Below, piece by piece: positions 1-9,215 of a stretch of DNA of 64,000 nt (positions are counted from its first letter, which is position 1; every line of letters begins with the position of its first letter). Made by a program: the position numbers and the translations under genes. The stretch spans positions 310,001-374,000 of the forward strand of contig NZ_JABBKX010000003.1 in assembly GCF_012927745.1 (NCBI RefSeq), in the 5' to 3' direction. The stretch is from Neoroseomonas marina. GTDB taxonomy: Bacteria > Pseudomonadota > Alphaproteobacteria > Acetobacterales > Acetobacteraceae. The notes beneath the pieces were generated by a model. That model had not been told where the DNA came from. It made no database searches and worked only from the letters and a program-made list of their open reading frames with translations.

Positions 1-306
1 CGCACCGCGCAGGTTCGGGTCCTGGACGGCACCGGCCGGACGGTCCGGTCGGAGACGGTCACGCTCGGCACCGGGGCGACGAGCTGGACCTGGAACGGGA
101 AGGACAGCTTGGGCCGCACGCTGGCGGACGGCGCCTATCGCGTGCAGGTCACCGGCCGCGGCGCGAATGGGGAGGAGGCGCCGATCACCTTCACGGTGGC
201 CGGCACCATCACGGGCGCCGAGCGGGTGAACAACGAGATGACGCTGTCGATGGGGGGGATGAACGTCGGCTTCGACAGCCTGCGCCGCCTGCTGCCCGGC
301 AATTGA
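1..306 (+). CDS. flgD: Flagellar hook-capping protein FlgD, C-terminal end (partial)
   Basis: The reading frame enters from the left edge, so only the last 101 residues are visible. FlgD caps the growing hook outside the cell and lets FlgE subunits assemble. The fragment carries the Ig-like/FnIII signature of the FlgD C-terminus: WNGKD at fragment residues 31-35 followed by LADGAYRV at 41-48. It ends with SLRRLLPGN. The position just ahead of fliF supports the call. The 107 bp to fliF hold no other gene and probably contain the leader of the next genes. Confidence 0.85.
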   Translation, partial: RTAQVRVLDGTGRTVRSETVTLGTGATSWTWNGKDSLGRTLADGAYRVQVTGRGANGEEAPITFTVAGTITGAERVNNEMTLSMGGMNVGFDSLRRLLPGN

Positions 307-413
307 TTCCCCGCCGCGCGCGTTAACGGCGCCGCAACCGCGGCGCGGCAAAGACTGCCGGCGGCGGCAGGGGGCCGCCTGGGCATGGATCGGATGGGGC
401 AGGCAGGGGGGCG

Positions 414-2048
414 ATGAACGCGGTTCTCGCGCAACTGCGCGCGCTCGGGACGGTCAGGCTGGCGGCGCTGGGGGGCGCTGCGATCGCGGTGCTCGGGCTG
501 CTCGGCTGGTTCGTGCTGCGGGCGGGGCAGCCATCCATGGCGCTGCTCTATGCGGATCTCGACCCGCGTGATGCGGGGCAGGTCGTCGCGGCGCTGGAAC
601 GCGCGCGGGTGCCCCATCGGATCGAGGCCGGCGGCACGCGCATCCTGGCCCCGGAAGGCGAGGTCCCCCGCCTGCGTCTGACCCTGGCGCGCGAGGGCCT
701 GCCGCGCGGCGGGTCGGTCGGCTACGAGATCTTCGACCGCGGCGAGAGCCTGACCACCACGCCCTTCCAGCAGGACGTGAACCGGCTGCGCGCGCTGGAA
801 GGCGAGCTGGCGCGTTCGATCGCCGGACTTGCGGGCGTGCGCGCGGCGCGGGTCCACCTGGTGCTGCCGCGGCGCGAGGCCTTCTCCCGCGACCGCGGGG
901 AGGCGCAGGCCTCCGTCGTGCTGACCATGGCGGGCGCGCAAAGGCTGGACCGGGAGGGCGTGCAGGCGGTGCTGCACCTGGTCGCGACCGCGGTGCCGGG
1001 GCTGCGGCCGCAGAACGTCTCGATCGTCGACAGCCGGGGCGCGCTGCTCGCGCGCGGCGGGCAGGCGCTGGCCGGGCCGGGCATGGCGACCTCGCAGGAG
1101 GAAGTGCGCCGCGCCCAGGAACTGCGCATCGCGCGCGCGGTGGAGGAGATGCTGGAACGCAGCCTCGGCGCCGGGCGCGTGCGCGCCGAGGCGACGGTCG
1201 AGATGGATTTCGACCGCGTGCAGACCACCGAGGAACGCTTCGACCCTGACAACCAGGTCCCCCGCAGCCAGCAGAGCGTGCAGGAGAACAGCCGCGGCGC
1301 CGAACCCCAGCCGACCACGGTGCAGAACAACGTCCCCGGCGCCGATCCCGCCGGCGGCGGCGCCGGTTCCCAGGAAAGCCGGCAGGAGGAGACGACCAAC
1401 TTCGAGATCGGCCGCACCACGCGCAACACCCTGCGCGAACACCCGGTGGTGCGGCGCCAGTCGGTCGCCGTGCTGGTGGACGGGGTGTGGGAACCGCAGG
1501 GAGGCGGCACGCCCACCTTCCGCGAACGCACGCCGGAGGAGATCGCCCGCATCGCGACGCTGGTGCGCAGCGCGGTCGGCTTCGACGAGCGGCGGGGCGA
1601 TCGCGTCGAGGTCGTGTCCATGCGCTTCGCCGAACCGCCCGCCGGTGGCGCCGAGGGGCCGGGGCTGTTCGACCTGTCATTCAGCAGCACGACCATCGCG
1701 CGGCTGGTGGAAAGCGCGATCTTCGCCCTGGTCGCTCTGGTCGCGGTCCTGCTGGTCGGGCGCCCGGCGGTGGGGCGGATCGTCGCGTCGCTCGCGCCAC
1801 CCCCGGCGTTGGCGGGGGCCGCAGCCGGCGCGGCCGCCCTGCCCGGCGCCGCCGCGGCCGCCGGGGCGCTGCCGGGCGCGGCGGGCGAAACGCCGGTGCT
1901 CGAAGGCAGCGAGGCCATGGTCAGCCTCGGCATGGTGGAGGGCCAGATGCGCGCCTCCTCCATCACCCGCATGCAGGACCTGGTGGAACGCCACCCGGAA
2001 GAATCGCTCACCGTCGTGCGGCGCTGGATGACGCCGGAAGGAGCCTGA
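414..2048 (+). CDS. fliF: Flagellar M-ring protein FliF
   Basis: FliF forms the MS ring in the inner membrane, the base on which the rotor and export gate assemble. The 544-residue product has the expected plan: a first membrane helix at about residues 19-37, a YscJ/FliF-type periplasmic region at about 38-210, a second membrane helix at about 428-448, and a cytoplasmic tail. The tail ends with a helix of the type that binds FliG (ITRMQDLVERHPEES). An Ala/Gly/Pro-rich linker lies between the second helix and this tail. The ATG at 414 follows a G-rich ribosome site. fliG starts 3 bp after the stop. Confidence 0.95.
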   Translation: MNAVLAQLRALGTVRLAALGGAAIAVLGLLGWFVLRAGQPSMALLYADLDPRDAGQVVAALERARVPHRIEAGGTRILAPEGEVPRLRLTLAREGLPRGGSVGYEIFDRGESLTTTPFQQDVNRLRALEGELARSIAGLAGVRAARVHLVLPRREAFSRDRGEAQASVVLTMAGAQRLDREGVQAVLHLVATAVPGLRPQNVSIVDSRGALLARGGQALAGPGMATSQEEVRRAQELRIARAVEEMLERSLGAGRVRAEATVEMDFDRVQTTEERFDPDNQVPRSQQSVQENSRGAEPQPTTVQNNVPGADPAGGGAGSQESRQEETTNFEIGRTTRNTLREHPVVRRQSVAVLVDGVWEPQGGGTPTFRERTPEEIARIATLVRSAVGFDERRGDRVEVVSMRFAEPPAGGAEGPGLFDLSFSSTTIARLVESAIFALVALVAVLLVGRPAVGRIVASLAPPPALAGAAAGAAALPGAAAAAGALPGAAGETPVLEGSEAMVSLGMVEGQMRASSITRMQDLVERHPEESLTVVRRWMTPEGA

Positions 2049-2051
2049 CCC

Positions 2052-3050
2052 ATGCCTGCGACGCTGACCGGCACCCAGAAGGCGGCGACCTTCATGCTGG
2101 CGATCGGGGAGGAGCACGCCGCGCGGCTCTTCGCCAAGATGCACGAGGACGAGATCCGCGACATCTCGGCCGCCATGGCGAGCCTCGGCACCGTGCCGGC
2201 CAATGCTGTGGAGGAGCTGTGCCGGGAGTTCTCCGACAATCTCGGCCAGACCGGGAACCTCGTCGGGTCGTGGGAAACCACGGAGCGGATGCTGCTCAAG
2301 ACGCTGCCGCGCGAGCGCGTCGCCCAGATCATGGAGGAGATCCGCGGCCCCGCCGGGCGGACCATGTGGGACAAGCTCGGCAACGTGAACGAGGCGGTGC
2401 TCGCGAACTACCTCAAGAACGAATACCCGCAGACGGTCGCGGTGGTGCTGTCCAAGGTGAAGCCGGACCACGCGGCGCGCGTGCTCTCCCTGCTGCCGGA
2501 AGGCTTCGCGATGGAGGTCGTCATGCGGATGCTGCGCATGGAGACCGTCCAGAAGGAGGCGCTGGACGGCGTCGAGAAGACGCTCAAGGCCGAGTTCATG
2601 TCGAACCTCGCCCGCGCGCAGCGGCGCGACGCGCATGAGATGATGGCCGAGATCTTCAACAATCTCGATCGCCAGTCCGAGAGCCGCATCCTCGCCGCGC
2701 TCGAGGAACGCAACCGCGACGCGGCCGAGCGCATCCGCGGGCTGATGTTCACCTTCGACGACCTCTCGCGCCTCGATGGCGCGGGGGTGCAGGTGCTGAT
2801 GCGCGCGGTGCCCAAGGACCAGCTCGTGCTGGCACTGAAGGGGGCGTCGGAGAACCTCCGCGACCTCTTCATCAAGAACATGAGCGAGCGCGCGGCGAAG
2901 ATGCTCAAGGAGGATCTGGCCAATCTCGGCCCGGTCAAGCTGCGCGACGTCGACGAGGCGCAAGGCGCCATCGTGCTGCAGGCGAAGGACCTGGCCGCAC
3001 AGGGCCAGATCCAGCTGCAGGACGGGCGCGAGGACGAGATGGTGTACTGA
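2052..3050 (+). CDS. fliG: Flagellar motor switch protein FliG
   Basis: FliG is the rotor protein that contacts the stator and, with FliM and FliN, makes the switch complex at the cytoplasmic face of the MS ring. The 332-residue length and the three helical domains match the family. The C-terminal torque helix is present ([19 protein letters not shown]) with its alternating charges. The middle-domain motif that is usually EHPQ reads EYPQ at residues 124-127. A good ribosome site (AAGGAG) lies 9 bp upstream of the ATG and overlaps the end of fliF, which points to translational coupling. Confidence 0.96.
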   Translation: MPATLTGTQKAATFMLAIGEEHAARLFAKMHEDEIRDISAAMASLGTVPANAVEELCREFSDNLGQTGNLVGSWETTERMLLKTLPRERVAQIMEEIRGPAGRTMWDKLGNVNEAVLANYLKNEYPQTVAVVLSKVKPDHAARVLSLLPEGFAMEVVMRMLRMETVQKEALDGVEKTLKAEFMSNLARAQRRDAHEMMAEIFNNLDRQSESRILAALEERNRDAAERIRGLMFTFDDLSRLDGAGVQVLMRAVPKDQLVLALKGASENLRDLFIKNMSERAAKMLKEDLANLGPVKLRDVDEAQGAIVLQAKDLAAQGQIQLQDGREDEMVY

Positions 3051-3051
3051 C

Positions 3052-3699
3052 ATGGCCGACGGCTTCGCCCCCATCGCGCGGGACATCGTTCAGGACGGCT
3101 TCACGCCGACCTTCCTCATCGCCGCGCTCGACGCCGCGCGGCGGGAGGCGGCGGTGCCCGAACCTCCGGGTCCGCCCGCCCACGATCCCTTGCCGGGACT
3201 GCTCGCCGAGGCCCGCGCCGCCGGGCGCGAGGAAGGCCGCGCCGAGGCGCTGCGCGCGGCAGCGGAGGATCGCGGGGCGCTCGCCGCCCGTGCCGCGCTG
3301 GCGGGCGCCGATGCGCTGCGCGACGGTCAGGAAGCCGCGGCGGCGGCGGCGGAGGGGGTCGCGGCGGGCCTCGCACGCGTCGCGCTTTCGGTCCTCGACG
3401 CCGCGTTGCCGGGCCTCGCCGAAGCGCATGCAGCGCCGCTCGCCGCCGCCTTCGCGCGGCGGCTGGCGCCGCTGCTGCGCGCCCAGGCCGAGGCGCGGCT
3501 CTTCGTCGCACCCGGTCTTGGCGCCGCGACGGCCGCGCTGCTCGCGCCCGACGGGATTTCCGTCGAGGAGGACGACGCCATCGCACCCGGCGATGCGCGC
3601 GCCGAATGGCGGGCGGGCGGCGCGGCCTTCGAGCTCGCGCAGCGCCGCCAGGAGATCCGCCGCATCCTGCAGGAGGCCGGTCTCGGCCTGGAAGGCTGA
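3052..3699 (+). CDS. fliH: FliH-like flagellar export protein
   Basis: This 215-residue Ala/Arg/Glu-rich protein sits between fliG and fliN, where FliH (the regulator of the export ATPase FliI) is usually found. The N-terminal third is variable. The middle is an alanine-rich helical stretch with many acidic and basic residues. The C-terminal part ends with a segment typical of FliH (EWRAGGAAFELAQRRQEIRR). The start is 1 bp after the fliG stop. Sequence conservation in FliH is low, so the call leans on position, length and the helical C-terminus. No fliI is in the window. Confidence 0.75.
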   Translation: MADGFAPIARDIVQDGFTPTFLIAALDAARREAAVPEPPGPPAHDPLPGLLAEARAAGREEGRAEALRAAAEDRGALAARAALAGADALRDGQEAAAAAAEGVAAGLARVALSVLDAALPGLAEAHAAPLAAAFARRLAPLLRAQAEARLFVAPGLGAATAALLAPDGISVEEDDAIAPGDARAEWRAGGAAFELAQRRQEIRRILQEAGLGLEG

Positions 3700-3702
3700 C
3701 GC

Positions 3703-4020
3703 ATGTCGGGCAGTTTCGAACCGCTCTCCGCCGCTTCCGAGGAAGCCAAGCAAGCCGCCAGCGCACCCGCGCGGGAACTCGAGGCGGTCTACGACATCCC
3801 GGTGCAGATCAGCGCCGTGCTCGGCCGCGCGACGATGCAGGTGTCGCAGCTGCTGAAGCTCGGCCGCGGCGCAGTGGTGGAGCTCGACCGCAAGCTCGGA
3901 GAGGCGGTGGACATCTACGTCAATAACCGCCTCGTCGCGCGCGGGGAGGTGGTGATGGTGGACGACAACCGCCTCGGCGTCACCATGACCGAGATCGTGA
4001 AGTCCGACCGGGGCGTCTGA
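3703..4020 (+). CDS. fliN: Flagellar motor switch protein FliN
   Basis: FliN is the small C-ring protein that helps switching and docks the export apparatus. The 105-residue product has a variable N-terminal 28 residues and then a complete SpoA (FliN/FliM C-terminal) domain: VYDIPVQISAVLGRATMQV, the LGRGAVVELDRKLGE core, and IYVNNRLVARGEVVMVDD. These are the hallmark segments of the family. The gene follows fliH by 3 bp and ends 2 bp before the regulator gene, so it is clearly within one operon. Confidence 0.95.
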   Translation: MSGSFEPLSAASEEAKQAASAPARELEAVYDIPVQISAVLGRATMQVSQLLKLGRGAVVELDRKLGEAVDIYVNNRLVARGEVVMVDDNRLGVTMTEIVKSDRGV

Positions 4021-4022
4021 GG

Positions 4023-5402
4023 ATGGCGCGCATCCTCATCATCGGGTCGCTCGAAGCGGAACTTGGCGCGGCGGCGCGCATCGCGGTGGCGCGCGGGGCG
4101 CGGCTCGCGGCGGCCGAGGGGGTCGCGGCCGGGATCGAGCGGCTACGCGCGCAGGGTGCCGACCTGGTGCTGTGCGACGTGGTGCACGATGTCGGCTGGC
4201 TGGTCGCGCAACTGGCCGAAGAACGCATCGCCTGCCCCGTCGTCGCCTGCGGCCGGCCCGACGATGCCGAGGCCGCAGTGCGCGCCATCCGCGCCGGCGC
4301 CAAGGACTTCCTGCCCCTGCCGCCGGAAGCCGACCTGATCGCCGCCATGCTGCAGGCGGTCGCCGCCGATCCCGACCGGCCGGTGGTGCAGGATGCGGCG
4401 ATGACGGGGCTGCTCGCCCGCGCCGAGCAGGTCGCGCGCGCCGATGCCTCCGTCCTGATCACGGGCGAAAGCGGCACCGGTAAGGAGGTGCTGGCGCGGC
4501 ACATCCACGCCGCGTCGCGCCGCGCGCGCGGGACCTTCGTCGCGCTGAACTGCGCCGCGCTGCCGGAAGCGCTGCTGGAAAGCGAGCTCTTCGGCCATGA
4601 GAAGGGCGCCTTCTCCGGCGCCGTCGCGGCGCGAAAGGGCAAGTTCGAGCAGGCGGAGGGTGGCACGCTGCTGCTCGACGAGATCGGCGAGATGGACCCG
4701 CGCCTGCAGGCCAAGATCCTGCGCGCCATCCAGGAACGCGAGATCGACCGGTTGGGCGGCGCGGCGCCCGTGAAGGTGGATGTCCGCATCCTCGCCGCAA
4801 CACATCGGGACCTGGCAACCGAGGTGGCGCGGGGACGGTTCCGGGAGGATCTCTATTTCCGCCTCGCCGTGGTGCGGCTGCGCATCCCGGCGCTGCGGGA
4901 ACGGCAGGGGGACATCCTGCCCCTCGCGCGGCATTTCGCGCGGCGCTACGCGCGGGCGAACGGGCTGCCGGAACGCGGGCTCTCGCCGGAGGCGGAGCGC
5001 GTGCTCGTCGCCCATGCGTGGCCCGGAAACGTGCGCGAGTTGGAGAACACGCTGCACCGGGCGGTGCTGCTGGCGGAAGGCCATGCGATCGGGGCGGAGG
5101 CAATCGACTTGCTCGAGACCGCGCCCCCGCCAACGCCCGAACCGGTCGCCATCAACGCGGTCCCGGTCGCCGTCGCGCCCCCGCCCCCGGTCGCTGCGCT
5201 GGTCGGCCGCCGTGTGGAGGAGGTGGAGCGCGACCTCATCATCGAGACCCTGTCGCACTGCCTCGGCAACCGGACGCGGGCGGCGGAGATGCTCGGCATC
5301 TCCATCCGCACCCTGCGCAACAAGCTGCACGAGTACCGCGCGGCGGGTGTGAGCGTGCCGCCCGTGCCCGGCCAGCCGCCCTACGGCGCGGTCGCGGGAT
5401 AG
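4023..5402 (+). CDS. flbD: Sigma-54-dependent flagellar regulator (FlbD-like)
   Basis: This is a bacterial enhancer-binding protein of 459 residues. The N-terminal ~115 residues look like a degenerate receiver: the usual acidic pair near the N-terminus is absent, although LVLCD is kept. The AAA+ domain follows, with Walker A GESGTGKE at 148-155, Walker B LLLDEIGEMDP, and the sigma-54 contact loop, which reads GAFSGA at 195-200 instead of GAFTGA. A Fis-type helix-turn-helix closes the protein (NRTRAAEMLGISIRTLRNKL). Its place inside the flagellar operon and its receiver match FlbD, which switches late flagellar genes on. A FleQ-like or other class name is possible. Confidence 0.85.
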   Translation: MARILIIGSLEAELGAAARIAVARGARLAAAEGVAAGIERLRAQGADLVLCDVVHDVGWLVAQLAEERIACPVVACGRPDDAEAAVRAIRAGAKDFLPLPPEADLIAAMLQAVAADPDRPVVQDAAMTGLLARAEQVARADASVLITGESGTGKEVLARHIHAASRRARGTFVALNCAALPEALLESELFGHEKGAFSGAVAARKGKFEQAEGGTLLLDEIGEMDPRLQAKILRAIQEREIDRLGGAAPVKVDVRILAATHRDLATEVARGRFREDLYFRLAVVRLRIPALRERQGDILPLARHFARRYARANGLPERGLSPEAERVLVAHAWPGNVRELENTLHRAVLLAEGHAIGAEAIDLLETAPPPTPEPVAINAVPVAVAPPPPVAALVGRRVEEVERDLIIETLSHCLGNRTRAAEMLGISIRTLRNKLHEYRAAGVSVPPVPGQPPYGAVAG

Positions 5403-5405
5403 CGC

Positions 5406-7469
5406 GTGGCGGCGATCGCCCTTCCCGGTTGGCTGCGCAAGGCGCAGCCCGGCAACGACGTCGCGCTGGCGCTCGGCGTGGTCGGGCTGCTCACCGTGCT
5501 GGTGGTGCCGCTGCCGGTGGCGCTGCTCGACGCCGGCCTCGCCGTGTCGATCACCGTCTCGGTGCTGGTGCTGATGGTGGCGCTGTTCCTGCAGCGGCCG
5601 CTCGACTTCACCTCCTTCCCGACGCTGCTGCTGCTGACCACGCTGCTGCGGCTCTCGCTCAATGTCGCGACGACGCGCACCATCCTCACGCACGGGCATG
5701 AGGGGCCGCAGGCGGCGGGGCATGTGGTCTCGGCCTTTGGCGGTTTCCTGATGGGCGGCGACGTCCTCGTCGGGCTGATCGTCTTCGCGATTCTGCTGGT
5801 GGTGAACTTCATGGTCATCACCAAGGGCTCGGGCCGCATTGCCGAGGTCGCGGCCCGCTTCAGCCTCGATGCCCTGCCCGGCAAGCAGATGGCGATCGAC
5901 GCCGACCTCAGCGCCGGGCTGATCGACGAACAGGAAGCCCGCCGCCGCCGCCGCGAACTGGAGGAGGAGACCGGCTTCTACGGCGCCATGGACGGTGCCG
6001 CGAAATTCGTGCGCGGGGATGCGATCGCGGGGCTGCTCATCACCGGCATCAACCTGATCGGCGGCATGGCGATCGGCATCGCGCGGCATGGCATGGGCTT
6101 CGCCGATGCCGCGCAGGCCTTCTCCATGCTGACCGTCGGCGACGGGCTGGTCAGCCAGATCCCCGCGCTGCTGGTCTCGGTTGCCGCCGGCATCGTCGTC
6201 ACCAAGGGAAGCACCGACGGGCGCGCGGACGAGGTGCTGGTCGGGCAGCTCGGCGGGAACCCGAAGCCGCTCGCCATCGCGGCCGGTGCGGCCGGCGTCA
6301 TGGCGCTGATGCCGGGCATGCCGCTGCTGCCCTTCATGGCGCTGGCGGGCGTGGCGGGCTCGGCGGCCTGGGCGCTGCACCGCCGCGCATCCGCGCCGGA
6401 ACCCGACGCGCTGGTGCCCGCCGCTGCAAGCGCCGAGGCACCGATCGCCGACACGCTGCGCATGGACCTGCTGCGGCTCGAGCTCGGCTACGGGCTGCTC
6501 TCGCTCGCCGCCGGGGAGGCCCCGCGCCTGACCGAGCAGATCAAGGGCCTGCGCCGCACCATCGCGCAGGAGATGGGCTTCGTCCTGCCCTCCGTCCGCA
6601 TCCAGGACAACCTCTCGCTGGCGCCCGACACCTATGCCATCCGTGTAAAGGAGATCGAGGCCGGGCGGGGCCAGTTGCGTCCGCCGCTGCTGCTCGCCAT
6701 CGACCCCGCCGGCGGCGTGCCGGACCTGCCGGGCGAACGCTGCCTCGAACCCACCTTCGGCCTGCCCGCCCTCTGGATCGAGGAAGCGCGGCGGGAGGAT
6801 GCGCTCGCGCGCGGCTGCACCGTGGTCGATGCGGCCGGCGTCGTCGCGACGCACCTGACCGAGCTGGTGCGCGAGAACATGGCTGAGCTGCTCTCCTTCG
6901 CCGAGACGCAGAAGCTGCTCGACGAATTGCCGCAGGAACAGCGCAAGCTGGTGAACGACCTGGTGCCGAACCAGATCGGCGTCGGCGGCATCCAGCGCGT
7001 GCTGCAGGCGCTCCTCGCCGAACGCGTCTCGATCCGCGACCTGCCGACCATCCTCGAGGGCATCCAGGAAGCCGCGGCGGCGAATGCGCGCAGCGTGCCG
7101 GCGATCCTCGCCATTGTGCGCGCGCGGCTGGCGCGGCAGCTCTCGGACACGGCGCGCGGGCCGCAGGGCTATGTGCCGATGGTCACCCTCTCCGCCGATT
7201 GGGAAGTCGCCTTCACCGAGGCGCTGATCGGCCCGCCGGAGGAACGCCAGCTCGCCATGGCGCCGTCCCGCCTGTCGGAATTCATGCAGTGCGTGAAGGA
7301 GGCCTTCGACGCCGCGAATGCCGCCGGCGAACAACCCGCACTGGTCTGCTCCGGCGCCATCCGCCCGCATGTGCGCGCCATCGTCGAACGCTTCCGCCCC
7401 TCCACCGCCGTGCTCGCGCATACCGAGATCCATCCGCGCGCGCGCATCCGCACCGTGGGTTCCGTCTGA
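5406..7469 (+). CDS. flhA: Flagellar export gate protein FlhA
   Basis: FlhA is the large membrane component of the flagellar type III export gate. It recruits chaperone-substrate complexes through its cytoplasmic domain. The 687-residue protein has an N-terminal half with about eight membrane helices, including the FHIPEP-type region (ITKGSGRIAEVAARFSLDA and MAIDADL), and a large soluble C-terminal half with the conserved VRIQDN and ELPQEQRKLVNDLVPNQI segments. The start is a GTG 3 bp after the regulator stop. No other start with better spacing is visible. Length and order are normal for the family. Confidence 0.96.
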   Translation: MAAIALPGWLRKAQPGNDVALALGVVGLLTVLVVPLPVALLDAGLAVSITVSVLVLMVALFLQRPLDFTSFPTLLLLTTLLRLSLNVATTRTILTHGHEGPQAAGHVVSAFGGFLMGGDVLVGLIVFAILLVVNFMVITKGSGRIAEVAARFSLDALPGKQMAIDADLSAGLIDEQEARRRRRELEEETGFYGAMDGAAKFVRGDAIAGLLITGINLIGGMAIGIARHGMGFADAAQAFSMLTVGDGLVSQIPALLVSVAAGIVVTKGSTDGRADEVLVGQLGGNPKPLAIAAGAAGVMALMPGMPLLPFMALAGVAGSAAWALHRRASAPEPDALVPAAASAEAPIADTLRMDLLRLELGYGLLSLAAGEAPRLTEQIKGLRRTIAQEMGFVLPSVRIQDNLSLAPDTYAIRVKEIEAGRGQLRPPLLLAIDPAGGVPDLPGERCLEPTFGLPALWIEEARREDALARGCTVVDAAGVVATHLTELVRENMAELLSFAETQKLLDELPQEQRKLVNDLVPNQIGVGGIQRVLQALLAERVSIRDLPTILEGIQEAAAANARSVPAILAIVRARLARQLSDTARGPQGYVPMVTLSADWEVAFTEALIGPPEERQLAMAPSRLSEFMQCVKEAFDAANAAGEQPALVCSGAIRPHVRAIVERFRPSTAVLAHTEIHPRARIRTVGSV

Positions 7470-8392
7470 TGCGGCTGAAGGTCTACCGCGCGCCGCGCAT
7501 GGCGGACGCGATGGCGCTGCTGCGCGAGGAACTCGGCCCGGAGGCGGTGATCCTCGGATCGCGCCGCGTCGCCGGCGGAGTCGAGGTGACGGCCGCGCTC
7601 GAGCCCGAGGAGCCGTTGCTGATCCCGCCCGCCGCCGCCGCCGCGCCGCCGGCGCCGGCTGCGACGGGCGTGCTCGGCTTCCACAACGTGCCGCCTCCGC
7701 TGGCGACAGCACTCGGCGGCGGGCGGATGGAGGATGCGCTCGGCGCCGCCCTCGGCTTCGGCCCGCTGCCCGAGGCGCGGGACCGCCCGCTGATGTTCGT
7801 CGGCCCGCCGGGCGCCGGAAAGACGCTGACCTGCGCCAAGATCGCCGCACGCTGCGTGTTGCGCGGCGGCGCACCCGCCGTTGTCACGACGGACGGGCAG
7901 CGGGCTGGGGCGGCGGCGCAGCTCGCGGCCTTCACCGGCGTGCTGGGGCTGACGCTCGCGGTAGCACCCTCCGCCGCGACGCTGGGCAAGGCGCTGGCCC
8001 GGCGCGCGAGCGGCCAGCCCGTGCTGGTGGACACCGCCGGCTGCGATCCCTTCGACCCGCCCCAGGCCATCGCGCTGCGGTCGCTGGCCACGATCGCGGG
8101 GGCGGAGATGGTCGTCGTGCTGCCCGCGGGCCTCGATGCCGCCGAGGCCGCCGACCTCGCCCGCGCCTTCGCCGCGCTCGGCGCGCGGCACCTGGTGCCG
8201 ACGCGGCTCGATTCCGCCCGGCGGCTCGGCGCCGTGCTCGCCGCCGCCCAGGCCGGGCCGCTGATACTGACCGAGGCCGGGATCGGCCCCGAGGTGATGG
8301 ACGGCCTCGAACCCCTCACCCCCGCGCGCCTCGCCGCGCGCCTCGCCGCGGCCCCCCGCCGCGGCACCACCCCGCCGCAGGAGGCCGCCTGA
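7469..8392 (+). CDS. flhF: Flagellar biosynthesis GTPase FlhF
   Basis: FlhF is an SRP-type GTPase that sets the position, and often the polar placement, of the flagellum. The start chosen is the ATG that overlaps the flhA stop by one base. It gives the typical N-terminus RLKVYRAPRMADAMALLREE. A proline/alanine-rich linker leads to the GTPase domain with the P-loop GPPGAGKT at 112-119 and the DTAG motif at 188-191. The 307-residue length is short for FlhF because the region between the N-terminal domain and the GTPase domain is reduced. It shares one base with flhG, its usual regulator. Confidence 0.9.
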   Translation: MRLKVYRAPRMADAMALLREELGPEAVILGSRRVAGGVEVTAALEPEEPLLIPPAAAAAPPAPAATGVLGFHNVPPPLATALGGGRMEDALGAALGFGPLPEARDRPLMFVGPPGAGKTLTCAKIAARCVLRGGAPAVVTTDGQRAGAAAQLAAFTGVLGLTLAVAPSAATLGKALARRASGQPVLVDTAGCDPFDPPQAIALRSLATIAGAEMVVVLPAGLDAAEAADLARAFAALGARHLVPTRLDSARRLGAVLAAAQAGPLILTEAGIGPEVMDGLEPLTPARLAARLAAAPRRGTTPPQEAA

Positions 8393-9159
8393 TGCCGAGC
8401 GTCGCCCACGCCGCTGCGCCCCGCCCGGGCCGCATCCTCGCCATCGCCTCGGGCAAGGGGGGCGTCGGCAAGACGTGGTTCGCCATCACCCTCTCCCAGG
8501 CCTTCGCGCGGCGGGGGCTGCGGGTGCTGCTCGTCGATGCCGACCTCGGCCTTGCCAACGTCGACGTGCAACTGGGTTTCCAGCCGGCACGCGACCTGTC
8601 GGCGGTGATCGCCGGCGCCCTGCCGCCCGAGGACGCCGCGACGCATCACGCGGCCGCGGGGATCGACATCCTCGCCGGTCGGTCGGGGTCGGGGGCGCTG
8701 GCGGCGCTAGAGGGACAGGGCCTCGCGGCGGTCCTCGCCGCGGTGGCGCGGGCCTCGACGCGCTGGGACCGGGTGGTGGTCGACCTTGGCGCCGGGATCG
8801 AGGCACCGCAGCGGCGCCTGGCCGCCGCCGCCGACACGCTGCTCGTCCTCGCCACCGAGGAGCCGACCTCGCTGACCGACGCCTATGCCGTGCTGAAGCT
8901 GCACGCTGCCGACCGGCCGGCGGGGGATGCGAGGATCGTCGTCAACCTCGCGACCGACGCGGCGGCGGGACAGCGGACGCACCAGGCGCTGGCCCGCGCG
9001 GCGGCGACCTTCCTGCGGCGGGAGGTGCCGCTCGCGGGCATCGTGCGGCGCGACCCCAAGGTACGCGACGCGATCCGCCACCAGGCGCCGCTGCTGACGC
9101 GGCATCCCGGCAGCGTCGCGGGGCAGGAGGTGGAGGCGATCGCGCGAAGCCTCGTGTGA
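8392..9159 (+). CDS. flhG: MinD/ParA-type ATPase FlhG (FleN), flagellar number regulator
   Basis: FlhG limits flagellar number by acting on FlhF and on the sigma-54 regulator. The 255-residue protein has the deviant Walker A of the MinD/ParA group, GKGGVGKT at residues 21-28 with the signature lysine K22. It also has VDADLGLANVDVQLG and the switch segment VVVDLGAGI. The expected C-terminal amphipathic helix is short. The start overlaps the flhF stop by one base, so the two proteins are probably made together. A hairpin follows at 9187-9202. Confidence 0.9.
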   Translation: MPSVAHAAAPRPGRILAIASGKGGVGKTWFAITLSQAFARRGLRVLLVDADLGLANVDVQLGFQPARDLSAVIAGALPPEDAATHHAAAGIDILAGRSGSGALAALEGQGLAAVLAAVARASTRWDRVVVDLGAGIEAPQRRLAAAADTLLVLATEEPTSLTDAYAVLKLHAADRPAGDARIVVNLATDAAAGQRTHQALARAAATFLRREVPLAGIVRRDPKVRDAIRHQAPLLTRHPGSVAGQEVEAIARSLV

Positions 9160-9186
9160 CGACCTGTCACATCTGTGGGCTTGCCC

Positions 9187-9202
9187 CCCGCCCCGCGGCG
9201 GG
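9187..9202 (+). terminator. Short GC hairpin after flhG
   Basis: CCCGCC and GGCGGG form a perfect 6-bp stem with a CCGC loop, 28 bp after the flhG stop and 14 bp before opgC. There is no T-run. It could weakly end the flagellar transcript or mask the opgC ribosome site. Confidence 0.3.
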
Positions 9203-9215
9203 TGTTGATCGCGCG

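Noticed and set aside
4143..7874. A 1243-codon open frame on the - strand across the activator and flhA
   Set aside because: It runs across several well-supported flagellar genes on the other strand and has a Gln/His/Arg-rich product typical of shadows.
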